Origin: Pseudomonas sp. MPC6
Lineage (GTDB): Bacteria; Pseudomonadota; Gammaproteobacteria; Pseudomonadales; Pseudomonadaceae
Assembly (NCBI RefSeq): GCF_006094435.1
Contig: NZ_CP034783.1
Location: 6,165,001-6,229,000, forward strand
Length of the DNA: 64,000 nucleotides
Direction: 5' to 3'
Shown: positions 34,084-44,286 of the stretch, piece by piece
Position numbering within the stretch: position 1 is the stretch's first letter
How the letters are laid out: each line of letters begins with the position of its first letter
Program-made: the position numbers and the translations under genes
The notes under the pieces: generated by a model
The model's input: the letters and a program-made list of their open reading frames with translations, nothing else
What the model was told of the DNA's origin: nothing
Databases searched by the model: none

Positions 34084-35802
34084 ATGCGCTCACTAGCACT
34101 CCTTGCCCTGACCCTGTTGCTCACCGCTTGCGGCGATGGCGAATCACTGTTGCCTCCCGACGCCCGCCTGCCGGATGGCGGTCGCTATCGCGGCGATCTG
34201 GTCAATGGCTTGCTGCAAGGCCAGGGCCGCGTCGATTATCCGAACGGCAGCTGGTATGCCGGCGGGTTCGACCAGGGCCAATGGCATGGCCAGGGCGAAT
34301 GGCACGGCAGTAACGGCGAAGTCTATCGCGGGTCCTTCAATCAGGGGCTGTTCGACGGCAAGGGGCAACTGAGCACCAGCGGCAGCAGCTATTCCGGCGG
34401 CTTCAAAGGCGGGCGCCGGGACGGTGAAGGTACCCTCAAAGAAAACGGCATGACTTATCGCGGGGAATTCAAGGCCGATCAATACTCGGGGCTCGGGCGT
34501 CTAGAGCTCGAAGACGGCAGCTCGTATCAGGGCCAGTTCGCCCACGGCAAACCCAATGGCGAAGGCCAGCGTGGCGATGCCAGCGGCAATCAGTTCACCG
34601 GCCATTTCGTCGACGGCCAGCTGGAAGGCAACGGGACCTTCAATAGTGCCGATGGCGACATCTACGTCGGTGGTTTCAAGAACAATCAACTGCACGGCAA
34701 GGGCCGCTACGAGAACGCCGACGGCGATGTCTGGCTCGGCCTGTTCAAGGAAGGTTCGCTCAATGGCAAGGGCGAGATGATCGGCGCCGACGGCAGCCAC
34801 TATATCGGCCATTTCAACGACTGGCGTTTTACCGGCCAAGGCCGATTGAACCTGCCCGATGGCAGCTTCTATATCGGCCAGTTCGACGTCGACAATTACA
34901 ACGGCCACGGCACACTGGTGCTGACCGATGGCACGGTGCAGAGCGGTACATGGGTCAACGGCCAGCGCGTGCGCGATGCCGGCGGCAAGTTACTGCCCGA
35001 CCCGCTCGAGCTCGGCTTGCTGGCCCAGGGCCGCCTGCTCGACGACGCGCTGGCCAACATACCGGCCTCGACCCCGGCGATCGAGCTGTACACCCTGACG
35101 CTCGGCGGTGACGGCAAGCAAAGCGTGTTCCTGCGCGAGTCCGATTACGTCAGCAACATGCTCGCCAGCCGCTTCGGTGCCTTTGGCCAGATCCGCCTGG
35201 TCAACCATCGCGACCACCTTGTGGACCGGCCGATGGCTACCCGGGAAAACCTGCGCCGCGCCGCCCTGAAGCTGGCCGAGCGCAGCGGCCCGGAAGATCT
35301 GATTTTCCTTTACCTGACCAGCCACGGCACCAGCGAGCATGAACTGGTGCTCGACCAGCCGCGCATGGAGCTGTCCGACCTGCCGGCCGATGAACTCGCT
35401 GCCGTCCTGGCACCGCTGAAAAATCGCGACAAGATCATCGTGATTTCGTCCTGCTACTCCGGCGGCTTCATCCCGGCCCTGAAAGACGAACGCACCCTGA
35501 TCATGACGGCCTCGCGAGCCGACCGGGTGTCTTTCGGTTGCTCTGAACAAGCCAACTTCACTTACTTTGGCGATGCCTTGTTTGCCCAGGCGCTGAACCA
35601 GACCGACGACTTGGAACACGCCTTCAAGCTGGCCAGCGCCACCGTGGTCGAGCGCGAACTGGCAGACAGCTTCGAAGCGTCCGAGCCGCAGATCTGGGCC
35701 CCCAAAACCGTGCTCTCGCACTGGCAACTGCTGCGCAAACAGCAAGCACGAAAGGCATTGCAAAGTGCCTCTATCCCCAGCAAGGATGCAAAGAGCAACT
35801 AA
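34084..35802 (+). CDS. Lipoprotein with 11 MORN repeats and a C-terminal C13/caspase-like peptidase
   Basis: 572 residues. The lipoprotein signal ends LLLTAC (Cys16). From about residue 33 to 285 there are eleven MORN repeats of about 23 residues (YxGxFxxGxxxGxGxxxxxDG). The C-terminal part is a clan CD cysteine peptidase of the C13 (legumain-like) family: LIFLYLTSHGTSEHEL with His414, and IIVISSCYSGGFIP with Cys457, followed by TLIMTASRADRVSFG. MORN repeats bind lipids or proteins, so the protease is probably held at the membrane by both lipid anchor and repeats. Substrate unknown. It is a lone gene followed 27 bp later by an oxidoreductase gene. Confidence 0.93.
   Translation: MRSLALLALTLLLTACGDGESLLPPDARLPDGGRYRGDLVNGLLQGQGRVDYPNGSWYAGGFDQGQWHGQGEWHGSNGEVYRGSFNQGLFDGKGQLSTSGSSYSGGFKGGRRDGEGTLKENGMTYRGEFKADQYSGLGRLELEDGSSYQGQFAHGKPNGEGQRGDASGNQFTGHFVDGQLEGNGTFNSADGDIYVGGFKNNQLHGKGRYENADGDVWLGLFKEGSLNGKGEMIGADGSHYIGHFNDWRFTGQGRLNLPDGSFYIGQFDVDNYNGHGTLVLTDGTVQSGTWVNGQRVRDAGGKLLPDPLELGLLAQGRLLDDALANIPASTPAIELYTLTLGGDGKQSVFLRESDYVSNMLASRFGAFGQIRLVNHRDHLVDRPMATRENLRRAALKLAERSGPEDLIFLYLTSHGTSEHELVLDQPRMELSDLPADELAAVLAPLKNRDKIIVISSCYSGGFIPALKDERTLIMTASRADRVSFGCSEQANFTYFGDALFAQALNQTDDLEHAFKLASATVVERELADSFEASEPQIWAPKTVLSHWQLLRKQQARKALQSASIPSKDAKSN
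34180..34935 (+). repeat. Coding tandem repeats (MORN units, about 69 bp each)
   Basis: Eleven units inside the C13 peptidase gene. The repeat is conserved at protein level (Tyr/Phe-x-Gly-x-Phe, Gly-x-Gly, Asp-Gly) while DNA sequence differs from copy to copy, so this is an old expansion rather than recent slippage. Confidence 0.9.
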
Positions 35803-35829
35803 GCTGAACAGTATCAAGGGAGAAACACT

Positions 35830-36471
35830 ATGTACTTGACGCCTCAGCACGTATTGCTTGCCGGAGCTACCGGTTTGACCGGTGAGCATCTTCTCGACCG
35901 TCTGCTCAATGAGCCCACGATTACGCGAGTATTGGCGCCATCACGCCGGCCATTGGCCAAGCACCCTCATCTGGAAAATCCGGTCGGCGACCCGTCGGTG
36001 TTTCTGCCGCAATTGAACGGTCGCGTCGACATCGCCTACTGCTGCCTCGGCACCACGATCAAGCAGGCCGGTTCGGAACAGGCGTTTCGCGCGGTGGACC
36101 TGGACATGGTGGTGGCGTTCGCCAAACGTGCGCGGGAGATGGGCGCACGGCACCTGATCGTGATCAGTGCCTTGGGGGCCGATCGCAGATCCTCGATTTT
36201 CTACAACCGGGTCAAAGGCGAGATGGAATACGCATTGCGCGCGCAGGACTGGCCGCAACTGACCATTTGCCGACCTTCGTTGCTGCTGGGCGAACGCCTT
36301 GAACCGCGGATGGCCGAGCAATTCGTTGGGCCCTTGTCCCGCTTGATCCCCGGCAAATATCGCGGCATCGAAGCCTGTCAACTGGCGCGCGCCATGTGGC
36401 GGCTGGCGCTGGAAGAACAGGATGGGCTGCGAATTGTCGAGTCGGATGAGTTGCGCAAGTTAGGCAAGTAG
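35830..36471 (+). CDS. NAD(P)H-binding oxidoreductase (atypical SDR, HTATIP2-like)
   Basis: 213 residues. The Rossmann motif at the N-terminus is [18 protein letters not shown] (GxTGxxG). [20 protein letters not shown] and [20 protein letters not shown] then K complete the YxxxK-like active region of atypical short-chain dehydrogenases. The family resembles human HTATIP2 and bacterial NAD(P)-dependent epimerase-like proteins; substrate unknown. It starts 27 bp behind the MORN-peptidase gene, with GGGAG upstream, so the two may be co-transcribed. Confidence 0.88.
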   Translation: MYLTPQHVLLAGATGLTGEHLLDRLLNEPTITRVLAPSRRPLAKHPHLENPVGDPSVFLPQLNGRVDIAYCCLGTTIKQAGSEQAFRAVDLDMVVAFAKRAREMGARHLIVISALGADRRSSIFYNRVKGEMEYALRAQDWPQLTICRPSLLLGERLEPRMAEQFVGPLSRLIPGKYRGIEACQLARAMWRLALEEQDGLRIVESDELRKLGK

Positions 36472-36501
36472 TCAGGTGGCGTCTGAAATGACGCCTTCGC
36501 T

Positions 36502-36528
36502 TGTAGGAGCGAGGCTTGCCCGCGAAGG
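36502..36528. repeat. Solo TGTAGGAGC-type repeat
   Basis: TGTAGGAGCGAGGCTTGCCC followed by GCGAAGG: one arm of the element found as a full pair at 38892-38981. No complementary partner is nearby. Confidence 0.7.
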
Positions 36529-36554
36529 GCGCGACGCCGATCCAAAGCCGAACG

Positions 36555-36839
36555 CTACAAGCCGCCAGTCGCCTGAAAACTGACTCCTATCACAGTCAAC
36601 AGCGACAACGGCAACAACAATGTATCAAGCAAGGCGCTGGCCGGCAGGTCGACGCCTGGGTAGGTCGGTGCTTCTGCACCGAAGCGGTCCATGGCGCAGC
36701 AACCGCCATTCATGGCATACAAATCCAGTCGAGTCCCCGAGTACACCATTGGCGCCCCCGGCTTGGCGGCATCCAGCGTGCGCACCGTGGCACAGCCCGC
36801 CAGTTGCAACGCCAGCACCATCACCAGCAACTTATTCAT
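36555..36839 (-). CDS. YceK/YidQ-family lipoprotein
   Basis: 94 residues, [20 protein letters not shown]: lipoprotein signal with Cys16. The mature part has [20 protein letters not shown] and [20 protein letters not shown], the signature of the YceK/YidQ family of small lipoproteins with a C-terminal hydrophobic segment. Function unknown. The ATG overlaps the end of ubiX by 8 bp, so it is the last gene of the mpl-ubiX transcript. Confidence 0.87.
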   Translation of the reverse strand: MNKLLVMVLALQLAGCATVRTLDAAKPGAPMVYSGTRLDLYAMNGGCCAMDRFGAEAPTYPGVDLPASALLDTLLLPLSLLTVIGVSFQATGGL

Positions 36840-37464
36840 CGCTGGTCAGATGGTGCTCGCCCCAACGCGGCAGCATGTCCTGGGGAATGTTCAGCAGGTT
36901 GAGAATCCGCGCCACGACGAAGTCGATCAGGTCATCGATCGTTTGCGGCTGATGATAGAAGCCGGGCGATGCCGGCAAAATCGTCACGCCCATGTTCGAC
37001 AACTTGAGCATGTGCTCCAGATGGATGCTCGAATACGGCGCCTCGCGCGGCACCAGGATCAACTGGCGACGCTCCTTCAGCGTGACGTCGGCAGCACGCT
37101 CGATCAGGTTATTGCAGGCTCCCGTCGCAATGGCCGACAAGGTACCGGTGGAACACGGCACCACCACCATTGCCGCTGGCGCGCCGGAGCCCGAAGCCAC
37201 TGGCGACATCCAGTCTTCCTTGCCGTACACCCGAATCTGCCCGGCGGCCGCGCCGGTGTATTCGGTGAGGAAGGCCTGCATCATTTGCGTCTTGGGTGGC
37301 AACGTAACGTCGGTCTCGGTGGCCATCACCAGTTGCGCCGCCTTGGAGATCAGGAAGTGCACCTCGCGGTCCTCGCGAATCAGGCAGTCCAGCAGGCGTA
37401 AACCATACTGGGCGCCCGAAGCGCCGGTCATCGCCAGCGTGATGCGTTCCGGACCATTGTTCAT
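36832..37464 (-). CDS. ubiX: Flavin prenyltransferase UbiX
   Basis: 210 residues from the ATG at 37464 ([20 protein letters not shown]), overlapping the mpl stop (ATGA). The flavoprotein decarboxylase fold is clear: [33 protein letters not shown] and [20 protein letters not shown], ending in the C-terminal helix near [14 protein letters not shown]. It makes prenylated FMN, the cofactor for UbiD in ubiquinone synthesis. The coupling with mpl is positional and common in pseudomonads. Confidence 0.96.
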   Translation of the reverse strand: MNNGPERITLAMTGASGAQYGLRLLDCLIREDREVHFLISKAAQLVMATETDVTLPPKTQMMQAFLTEYTGAAAGQIRVYGKEDWMSPVASGSGAPAAMVVVPCSTGTLSAIATGACNNLIERAADVTLKERRQLILVPREAPYSSIHLEHMLKLSNMGVTILPASPGFYHQPQTIDDLIDFVVARILNLLNIPQDMLPRWGEHHLTSDE

Positions 37465-38810
37465 TGCAGCGCCTCGGCGAGTTTGCCGTGCAGGCCGCCG
37501 AAGCCGCCGTTGCTCATGATCACCACGTGGGTGCCGGGCTGGGCCTGGCTCTTCACGCGCTCGATGATACCTTCCAGCGAGTCGCTGACGATCGACGGCA
37601 CCGTGCACAACGCGGCGGTTGCGCCCAGGTCCCAGCCAAGGTTGGCGGGCGCGTACCAGATCACCTGGTCGGCATCGACCACGCTTTCCGGCAAGCCATC
37701 ACGGTGAGCGCCGAGCTTCATGGAATTGGAGCGCGGCTCGATGATCGCAATCAACGGCGCGTCGCCGATGCGCTTGCGCAGGCCGTCGAGGGTGGTGGCG
37801 ATGGCGGTCGGGTGATGCGCGAAGTCGTCGTAAATAGTGATGCCCCTGACTTGCGCGACGATTTCCATCCGGCGCTTCACGCTTTTGAAGGCACTCAGCG
37901 CGGCGATGCCCATGGACGGCACGACGCCGACGTGACGGGCCGCCGCCAAAGTGGCCAGCGCGTTGGCCACGTTGTGCTGGCCGGTCATGTCCCACTCGAC
38001 GACGCCCTGGGCGACGCCTTCGAACATCACTTCGAATGCCGAACCGTCTTCGCTCAGCAACTTGACCTGCCACTGACCGCCAGCACCGGTGGTTTGCACT
38101 GGCGTCCAGCAGCCCATTTCAATAACGCGCTGCAAGGCAGGCTCGGTGGTTGGATGAATCACCAGGCCTTCGCTCGGAATCGTCCGCACCAAATGGTGGA
38201 ACTGCCGCTCGATGGCTGGCAGATCGGGGAAGATATCGGCGTGATCGTACTCAAGGTTGTTCAGAATCGCGGTGCGCGGGCGGTAATGCACGAACTTGGA
38301 GCGTTTATCGAAGAAGGCGCTGTCGTATTCGTCGGCTTCGATGACGAAGAAAGGCGTGTCACCCAGGCGCGCCGACACCGAGAAGTTCTGCGGCACGCCG
38401 CCGATCAGGAAGCCCGGGCTCATGCCCGCATGCTCCAGCACCCACGCAAGCATGCTGCTGGTGGTGGTCTTGCCGTGAGTACCGGCAACGGCCAGCACCC
38501 AGCGACCTTGCAGCACGTGATCCGCCAGCCATTGCGGGCCGGAGACGTAAGGCAGGCCTTTGTTCAGCACGTATTCGACGGCCGGGTTGCCGCGGGACAT
38601 CGCGTTGCCGACCACCACCAGATCCGGGGCCGGATCGAGCTGCGCCGGGTCGTAGCCTTGGGTCAACTCAATGCCCTGCGCCTCCAGCTGAGTGCTCATC
38701 GGCGGATAGACGTTGGCGTCGGAGCCCGTCACGTGATGACCCAGCTCTTTGGCCAGAACCGCCATCGAACCCATGAAAGTGCCGCAGATACCAAGAATAT
38801 GAATGTGCAT
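37461..38810 (-). CDS. mpl: UDP-N-acetylmuramate:tripeptide ligase (murein recycling)
   Basis: 449 residues from the ATG at 38810 ([20 protein letters not shown]); the frame upstream of this is non-coding. Mur-ligase features: the N-terminal [11 protein letters not shown], the ATP loop [38 protein letters not shown] and [11 protein letters not shown]. Mpl attaches the recycled tripeptide L-Ala-gamma-D-Glu-mDAP to UDP-MurNAc. Together with ldcA at 10643 it gives two murein-recycling enzymes in the window. Confidence 0.97.
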   Translation of the reverse strand: MHIHILGICGTFMGSMAVLAKELGHHVTGSDANVYPPMSTQLEAQGIELTQGYDPAQLDPAPDLVVVGNAMSRGNPAVEYVLNKGLPYVSGPQWLADHVLQGRWVLAVAGTHGKTTTSSMLAWVLEHAGMSPGFLIGGVPQNFSVSARLGDTPFFVIEADEYDSAFFDKRSKFVHYRPRTAILNNLEYDHADIFPDLPAIERQFHHLVRTIPSEGLVIHPTTEPALQRVIEMGCWTPVQTTGAGGQWQVKLLSEDGSAFEVMFEGVAQGVVEWDMTGQHNVANALATLAAARHVGVVPSMGIAALSAFKSVKRRMEIVAQVRGITIYDDFAHHPTAIATTLDGLRKRIGDAPLIAIIEPRSNSMKLGAHRDGLPESVVDADQVIWYAPANLGWDLGATAALCTVPSIVSDSLEGIIERVKSQAQPGTHVVIMSNGGFGGLHGKLAEALQ

Positions 38811-38891
38811 AGTCGACCTCGTAAAACATGGCCGCAGGTTAGCGTAGGGTGGGAAAATTCGCACTCAGTGTTTGAAGATCACCGCCGTCTC

Positions 38892-38981
38892 TGTAGGAGC
38901 GAGGCTTGCCCGCGAAGGCCATTACGCGGTTTAACGGATGGACCGCGTTATCGTTTTTCGCGGGCAAGCCTCGCTCCTACA
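38892..38981. repeat. REP-type inverted repeat, 25-bp perfect arms
   Basis: TGTAGGAGCGAGGCTTGCCC... (38892-38916) and its exact complement ending GCCTCGCTCCTACA (38957-38981). Inside, ACGCGGT...ACCGCGT forms a second dyad. The element lies just after the sigma-54 activator's stop. Confidence 0.9.
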
Positions 38982-38994
38982 GGGGCGGCGTGGC

Positions 38995-40908
38995 CTAGCG
39001 GGCGATACCGTGTTTACGCAATTTTCTATAGAGGGTATTGCGGCTCACACCCAGCTGTTCCGCCGTGTGGGTCATATGCCAACGTGTCTGCTCCAGCGCA
39101 TTGAGCAGCGCCAGCCGCTCGGCATCCTCCAGCGGATGCTCGGACGGCGCTTCGACGGCCACCACCTGCGCCGGCCGAGCCTGGCGAATCATCGCAGGCA
39201 AATCCTCCAGCCCGATCCGCCCGCCTTCACACAACGCGGCCAACGTACGCAGCACATTGCGCAACTGCCGCACATTCCCCGGCCAGGCAAACCCCAGCAA
39301 CGCCTGGCGTGCCGGTGCGTCGATGATCACCGTTTCGCCGCCTGCCTCTTCGGCCAGCAAAAAATCGAGCAGCTGGGATTTATCACTGCGCTCGCGCAAC
39401 GCCGGCAGTGCCACTTCCAGCCCATTGAGCCGGTAATACAAATCCTCGCGGAAGCTGCCGTCCTGTACCCGTTCCAACAGATTGCGGTGAGTGGCACTGA
39501 TGATTCGGACATTGACCGACTCCGGCTCGCCGCCGATCGGTACCACCTGACGATCTTCCAGCACCCTTAACAGCCGGGTCTGCAAGGCCAGCGGCATGTC
39601 ACCGATTTCATCGAGAAACAAGGTACCGCCATCGGCCTGCTGCAACTTGCCGCGCATGCCTTCCTTGCGCGCCCCGGTGAAACTGCCGCCGCGATAGCCA
39701 AACAACTCGCTCTCGATCAGGCTTTCGGGAATGGCTGCGCAATTGAGCGCGACGAAGGCTTTTTCGGCCCGTTGACTGGCGTGGTGCACGGCTTTGGCGA
39801 AGGCCTCCTTGCCGGACCCGGTTTCGCCGTTGATCAGCACTGGCACGTCACGCTCGAAGACTCGCAGGCACTTGCGAAAATCGTCCTGCAAGGCCGTGTC
39901 ACCCAGACAGATCCCGGACAGCCGGGGACGCTCGGCAACCATCGGACTGCGCACCAGCGGCTCCGGAATGCTACGTGGTTGCCCTCGCAGCAAGGCAAAC
40001 AGGCTCCGCCCGTCACGGGTGCGCAGCGGCCAACTGGCGCTGGCATTGACGCTCGCACGGCCGAGCAGTTCGTCCAGCGAGCAATCGAAAAGCGCCTCGA
40101 CCGGTTTGCCCAGCAATCCACCGCGAATATGTCCCAACAGGTTCAGTGCGCTCTGGTTGACGGCGCTGATTCGCCCTTCCCCGTCGAATGCCAGCAGTCC
40201 TTCGCTGAACAAGCCGACGGATTCGGCCTGAAGATGAAAGCGCAGCAACCATTGATTGTCGAAATACCGCAGGAAATAGCAACTCTCGATCATCTTCGCC
40301 GACAGGTTGACCAGGGCCATGGTGTGGAACTGGCTCTGCCGCGAAACTTCATGGCGCGCCGAGGACACGTCGAGCACCGCCAGCAGTTCACCATGAGGAT
40401 CGAAGACCGGGCTTGCCGAGCAGGTCAGGCCTGTATGGCGACCGCGAAAGTGTTCGTCCTGGTGGATGGTCAGGGACTGACGCTCCACCAGGCAAGTGCC
40501 GATACCATTGGTGCCTTCACAGGCTTCGCTCCAGTCGGCGCCGAGCCAGAGCCCGGCGCGTTCGAAGATTTTCCGCTCGGCCGGCGCGGTGACGCAGTTG
40601 AGAATGACCCCGCGGGCATCGGTGAGCAGCACCGCGTGGCCGGCACCGGAGAGTTGCTGATGCAGGCTGGACATTTCATTGCCGGCAATGTGCAACACCT
40701 GCTGCAAGCGTTCGCGACTTTCCAGGAGGCGCCCATGTTCCAGCACCGTCGGGGCCATGGTCAGGGCCGGGTCGAGGTGGTAGTCCTCAAGACAGCGCAG
40801 CCAGGAGCGGGCAATGGATGGATCGCTGCCAGGCCCCTGCAGGTGTGATTTTCCCTGAGTGACGGTCAAGACTTGCTGGGCATGGCGACTCAAATGGTTG
40901 TCGTGCAT
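38995..40908 (-). CDS. eatR: Sigma-54-dependent activator of ethanolamine catabolism (EatR/AcoR type)
   Basis: 637 residues from the ATG at 40908 ([20 protein letters not shown]). A GAF sensor comes first ([40 protein letters not shown]), then a PAS-like segment, an AAA+ domain (Walker A GETGSGKE, Walker [14 protein letters not shown]) and a Fis-type helix-turn-helix ([19 protein letters not shown]). The sigma-54 contact loop is GSFTGA (408-413) instead of GAFTGA. The gene is divergent from exaC, whose promoter is a clear -24/-12, so it should activate the ethanolamine genes. The name follows the P. aeruginosa counterpart; the effector is inferred. Confidence 0.88.
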   Translation of the reverse strand: MHDNHLSRHAQQVLTVTQGKSHLQGPGSDPSIARSWLRCLEDYHLDPALTMAPTVLEHGRLLESRERLQQVLHIAGNEMSSLHQQLSGAGHAVLLTDARGVILNCVTAPAERKIFERAGLWLGADWSEACEGTNGIGTCLVERQSLTIHQDEHFRGRHTGLTCSASPVFDPHGELLAVLDVSSARHEVSRQSQFHTMALVNLSAKMIESCYFLRYFDNQWLLRFHLQAESVGLFSEGLLAFDGEGRISAVNQSALNLLGHIRGGLLGKPVEALFDCSLDELLGRASVNASASWPLRTRDGRSLFALLRGQPRSIPEPLVRSPMVAERPRLSGICLGDTALQDDFRKCLRVFERDVPVLINGETGSGKEAFAKAVHHASQRAEKAFVALNCAAIPESLIESELFGYRGGSFTGARKEGMRGKLQQADGGTLFLDEIGDMPLALQTRLLRVLEDRQVVPIGGEPESVNVRIISATHRNLLERVQDGSFREDLYYRLNGLEVALPALRERSDKSQLLDFLLAEEAGGETVIIDAPARQALLGFAWPGNVRQLRNVLRTLAALCEGGRIGLEDLPAMIRQARPAQVVAVEAPSEHPLEDAERLALLNALEQTRWHMTHTAEQLGVSRNTLYRKLRKHGIAR

Positions 40909-40994
40909 TTTCTTATTGTTCTCTCCGAGCGGTTTACACCGCCACCGAGCATCCTCCAGCCTGGCCTGCATTGCAATGCTGGCAGGACCACCCG

Positions 40995-41060
40995 GTCACA
41001 AGCTGTGCCATAACCGGTACAAAGTGTCACAGAGGCTGTACCGAAAGCGTCACAGGCTGC
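40995..41060 (+). promoter_or_regulatory. Candidate upstream activator sites: three GTCACA-CTG repeats
   Basis: GTCACAAGCTGTGCC (from 40995), GTCACAGAGGCTGTACC (from 41026) and GTCACAGGCTGCGGCC (from 41049) share the order GTCACA then CTG. They lie 60-125 bp upstream of the -24 element of exaC, the usual distance for enhancer sites of a sigma-54 activator. Confidence 0.6.
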
Positions 41061-41117
41061 GGCCGCCTGTCCGACAAAAATCGCGCAAGGCCTTGATTTC
41101 CCTGAGTTGCAGCGCAG

Positions 41118-41133
41118 TGGCCCGACCTTTGCT
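41118..41133 (+). promoter_or_regulatory. Sigma-54 (-24/-12) promoter of exaC
   Basis: TGGCCCGACCTTTGCT matches the consensus TGGCACGRNNNTTGCW at all fixed positions except one (A to C). GG and GC keep the required spacing. It lies 65 bp before the exaC start, and transcription should begin about 12 bp after the GC. Confidence 0.85.
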
Positions 41134-41197
41134 CTACGCTTATAACAAGCGCACATGCGCTCTCCCTTATAAGCACAAAAGCCAAGGAGAAATCACC

Positions 41198-42718
41198 ATG
41201 CGTTACGCTCACCCCGGTACTGAAGGCGCTATCGTTTCGTTCAAGAGCCAATACGGTAACTACATCGGCGGCGAGTTCGTCGCGCCTGTCAAAGGTCAGT
41301 ACTTCACCAATACCTCGCCAGTAAATGGCCAACCGATTGCCGAATTCCCGCGCTCCACGGCCGAAGACATCGAAAAAGCCCTGGACGCTGCCCACGCCGC
41401 CGCCGATGCCTGGGGCGCCACGTCCGTCCAGGCGCGCTCGCTGGTGCTGCTGAAAATCGCCGACCGCATTGAACAGAACCTGGAACTCCTGGCGATTACC
41501 GAGTCCTGGGACAATGGCAAAGCCGTGCGTGAAACCCTCAACGCCGACATCCCGCTGGCCGCCGACCACTTCCGCTACTACGCCGGTTGCATCCGCGCCC
41601 AGGAAGGCAGCGCCGCCGAGATCGACGGCAACACCGTGGCCTATCACATCCATGAACCGCTGGGCGTGGTCGGGCAGATCATCCCGTGGAACTTCCCGAT
41701 CCTGATGGCCGCCTGGAAACTCGCGCCGGCCCTGGCCGCCGGCAACTGCGTGGTGCTCAAGCCTGCCGAACAAACCCCATTGGGCATCACCGTGCTGATG
41801 GAGCTGATCGGCGACCTGTTGCCGCCGGGCGTGCTCAACGTGGTGCAAGGTTTCGGCAAAGAGGCCGGCGAAGCCCTGGCCACCAGCAAGCGCATCGCCA
41901 AGATCGCCTTCACCGGCTCGACCCCGGTCGGCTCGCACATCATGAAATGCGCCGCCGAAAACATCATTCCGTCCACCGTGGAGCTGGGTGGCAAGTCGCC
42001 GAACATCTTCTTCGAAGACATCATGAAGGCCGAACCGTCCTTCATCGAAAAAGCCGCCGAAGGCCTGGTGCTGGCGTTCTTCAACCAGGGCGAAGTCTGC
42101 ACCTGCCCGTCCCGCGCCCTGGTACAGGAATCGATCTACGACGAGTTCATGGCCGTCGTGATGAAAAAAGTCCTGCAAATCAAACGTGGCGACCCGCTGG
42201 ACACCGACACCATGGTCGGCGCCCAGGCCTCCGAGCAGCAATTCGACAAAATCCTCTCGTACCTGGAAATCGCCAAGGGCGAAGGCGCCGAGCTGCTGAC
42301 CGGCGGAAAAATCGAAAAACTCGAGGGCAACCTGGCGACCGGGTATTACATCCAGCCGACCCTGCTCAAGGGCACCAACAAAATGCGCGTATTCCAGGAA
42401 GAAATCTTCGGCCCGGTGGTGAGCATCACCACCTTCAAGGACGAAGCCGAAGCCCTGGCCATCGCCAACGACACCGAGTTCGGCCTGGGTGCCGGCCTGT
42501 GGACCCGCGACATCAACCGCGCCTACCGCATGGGCCGCGCGATCAAGGCCGGGCGTGTCTGGACCAACTGCTACCACCTGTACCCGGCGCATGCGGCGTT
42601 CGGTGGCTACAAGAAGTCCGGCGTCGGCCGTGAAACCCACAAGATGATGCTCGACCACTATCAGCAGACCAAAAACCTGCTGGTGAGCTACGACATCAAT
42701 CCGCTGGGCTTCTTCTGA
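41198..42718 (+). CDS. exaC: NAD-dependent (acet)aldehyde dehydrogenase ExaC type
   Basis: 506 residues; AAGGAG precedes the ATG by 7 nt. ALDH motifs: [46 protein letters not shown] with the general-base glutamate, and the catalytic cysteine in [14 protein letters not shown]. It is the ExaC/AcoD group that oxidises acetaldehyde to acetate. Here it should remove the acetaldehyde released by EutBC, replacing the CoA-acylating EutE used in microcompartment pathways. It is preceded by a sigma-54 promoter and followed by a strong UUCG hairpin before eutH. Confidence 0.94.
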   Translation: MRYAHPGTEGAIVSFKSQYGNYIGGEFVAPVKGQYFTNTSPVNGQPIAEFPRSTAEDIEKALDAAHAAADAWGATSVQARSLVLLKIADRIEQNLELLAITESWDNGKAVRETLNADIPLAADHFRYYAGCIRAQEGSAAEIDGNTVAYHIHEPLGVVGQIIPWNFPILMAAWKLAPALAAGNCVVLKPAEQTPLGITVLMELIGDLLPPGVLNVVQGFGKEAGEALATSKRIAKIAFTGSTPVGSHIMKCAAENIIPSTVELGGKSPNIFFEDIMKAEPSFIEKAAEGLVLAFFNQGEVCTCPSRALVQESIYDEFMAVVMKKVLQIKRGDPLDTDTMVGAQASEQQFDKILSYLEIAKGEGAELLTGGKIEKLEGNLATGYYIQPTLLKGTNKMRVFQEEIFGPVVSITTFKDEAEALAIANDTEFGLGAGLWTRDINRAYRMGRAIKAGRVWTNCYHLYPAHAAFGGYKKSGVGRETHKMMLDHYQQTKNLLVSYDINPLGFF

Positions 42719-42723
42719 TCGTT

Positions 42724-42751
42724 CCTCCCGGCGACTTCGGTCGCCGGGAGG
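42724..42751 (+). terminator. UUCG-tetraloop hairpin between exaC and eutH
   Basis: CCTCCCGGCGAC-TTCG-GTCGCCGGGAGG is a perfect 12-bp stem closed by an extra-stable loop, starting 5 bp after the exaC stop. The following sequence (CGCTTTACT) is only weakly T-rich, so it may be a partial terminator or a 3'-end stabilising stem rather than a full stop. Confidence 0.75.
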
Positions 42752-42907
42752 CGCTTTACTATCAGCCCCCTACTTTTTCTCGCATTGGATTCGGCGCTTA
42801 TCAGCAGCTGAATGCAATGCAACAACCGCAAATCCCCAAACGGCACTGCGCCAGTCGTGCACGCAGCGTCCGCGCATAAAAAAAACAACAATAAGGAAGC
42901 ACCACGC

Positions 42908-44188
42908 ATGGATCAGATCGGCAATTACGTGCTCTATCTCATCATGCTCTGCGCCGTACTCGGCGCCTTCGCGGCGATCTACAACAGCGATGAAGGGCTT
43001 GGTAAAGAATTCATGGAAGGCATCCACGCCACTGGCCACATCTTCGTGCCGGCGGCGGGCATCATGGCTTCCATCCCCTACCTGACTGTGGTCATCGAAA
43101 AAGCCTTTGGTCCCTTCTTCAGTTCCCTGGGCGCCGACCCGGCCCTGGCGGCGACCATGATCATCGCCTCGGACATGGGCGGCTATCACCTGGCCTCGGC
43201 GCTGGCGGCTAGCAAAGAAGCGCTGGTGATGGCGCTGATCACCGGTTTCATGGGCGGTGCGACCATCGTGTTCTCGATCCCCATGGGTCTGGCGATGCTC
43301 GACAAGCGCGACCACAAATACATGGCCCTGGGCATCATGTCGGGCATTTTGACCATCCCACTGGGCGTACTGATCGCCAGCGTCATCCTCGCGTTCAGTA
43401 ACCCGCTGGTACGGGACCTGGTGTCCACCAACGGTGAAGCCACCTATCAATTGGCCTTGGGCCTGGGCAGCATCTTCGCCAACCTGTTGCCGATCCTGAT
43501 CTTCGTCGTGGGCCTGGCCCTGGGGCTACGGTTCTTGCCCGACCTGATGATCAAGGGTTTCATCATCTTCGGCCGTACGATGGACGCTGCCATCAAACTG
43601 GTACTGGTGTTCTCCATCGTCGAGTACTTCACCGGCGTGTTCACACTGGTGTTCGGCAGCTGGGGCTTTCACCCGATCATCGCGGACGCCGAAGACCAGA
43701 CCCGCGCCCTGGAAACGGCCGGCTACATCGGCATTATGCTGGCGGGTGCGTTCCCGATGGTTTACTTGCTGCGCAAATACCTGGGTAAGCCGCTGGAAAG
43801 CCTGGGCAGCAAGATCGGACTGAGCGCCGTCGGCAGTGCCGGCATGCTGGCAACTATCGCTAACATCCTGGCCATGTTCCGCCTGGTGCGCTTCATGCCA
43901 CCCAAGGACAAAGTGATCAACATCGCCTTCGGCGTCTGTGCCGCGTTCCTGCTGGGCGATCACCTGTCGTTCACTGCGAACTTCCAGCCCACCATCATCC
44001 TGCCGGTGCTGATTGGCAAGATAAGTGCAGGTTTCATTGCCGTGGGCCTGGCGTATTGGCTGTCGGTGCCCAAGGCCTTGCAACTTGAAGCTCAGGATCG
44101 CGCCGCCGGGATCATCGCCGAGGGCGAATACCTCGGCCTGCCCCTGCCCGAGTCCCTTGCGCCGAACGGCATCAAGGCGACGGCCTGA
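42908..44188 (+). CDS. eutH: Ethanolamine transporter EutH
   Basis: 426 residues and about ten membrane helices; AAGGAAG precedes the ATG. Blocks matching EutH are IIASDMGGYHLASALAASKE, FMGGATIVFSIPMGLAM, GSWGFHPI, MLAGAFPMVYLL, and INIAFGVCAAFLLGDHLSF near the end. EutH carries protonated ethanolamine across the inner membrane when the amine is scarce. P. aeruginosa uses, as I recall, a different (APC-type) permease at this place, so the EutH here would be a lineage difference. It precedes eutB by 98 bp. Confidence 0.93.
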   Translation: MDQIGNYVLYLIMLCAVLGAFAAIYNSDEGLGKEFMEGIHATGHIFVPAAGIMASIPYLTVVIEKAFGPFFSSLGADPALAATMIIASDMGGYHLASALAASKEALVMALITGFMGGATIVFSIPMGLAMLDKRDHKYMALGIMSGILTIPLGVLIASVILAFSNPLVRDLVSTNGEATYQLALGLGSIFANLLPILIFVVGLALGLRFLPDLMIKGFIIFGRTMDAAIKLVLVFSIVEYFTGVFTLVFGSWGFHPIIADAEDQTRALETAGYIGIMLAGAFPMVYLLRKYLGKPLESLGSKIGLSAVGSAGMLATIANILAMFRLVRFMPPKDKVINIAFGVCAAFLLGDHLSFTANFQPTIILPVLIGKISAGFIAVGLAYWLSVPKALQLEAQDRAAGIIAEGEYLGLPLPESLAPNGIKATA

Positions 44189-44286
44189 GTCAGCTGCATT
44201 GAGGTGCGTTGATGACACAGGGCGTGGCATTCTGAGGAATCGCCAGCACTGGGCAGCGCACCTTCCTATTTGAAACGGAGACAGAA

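Noticed and set aside
34180..34935. Regular spacing of similar units, first considered as a repeat array such as CRISPR
   Set aside because: The units are coding MORN repeats; DNA identity is low and there are no spacers.
37464..39104. 546-codon plus-strand frame opposite mpl
   Set aside because: Antisense shadow; mpl has all Mur-ligase motifs on the other strand.
41027..42658. 543-codon minus-strand frame opposite exaC
   Set aside because: Antisense shadow of a clear aldehyde dehydrogenase; it also covers the promoter.
42760..42900. Second sigma-54 promoter before eutH
   Set aside because: The closest GGCAC lacks GC at the required spacing.
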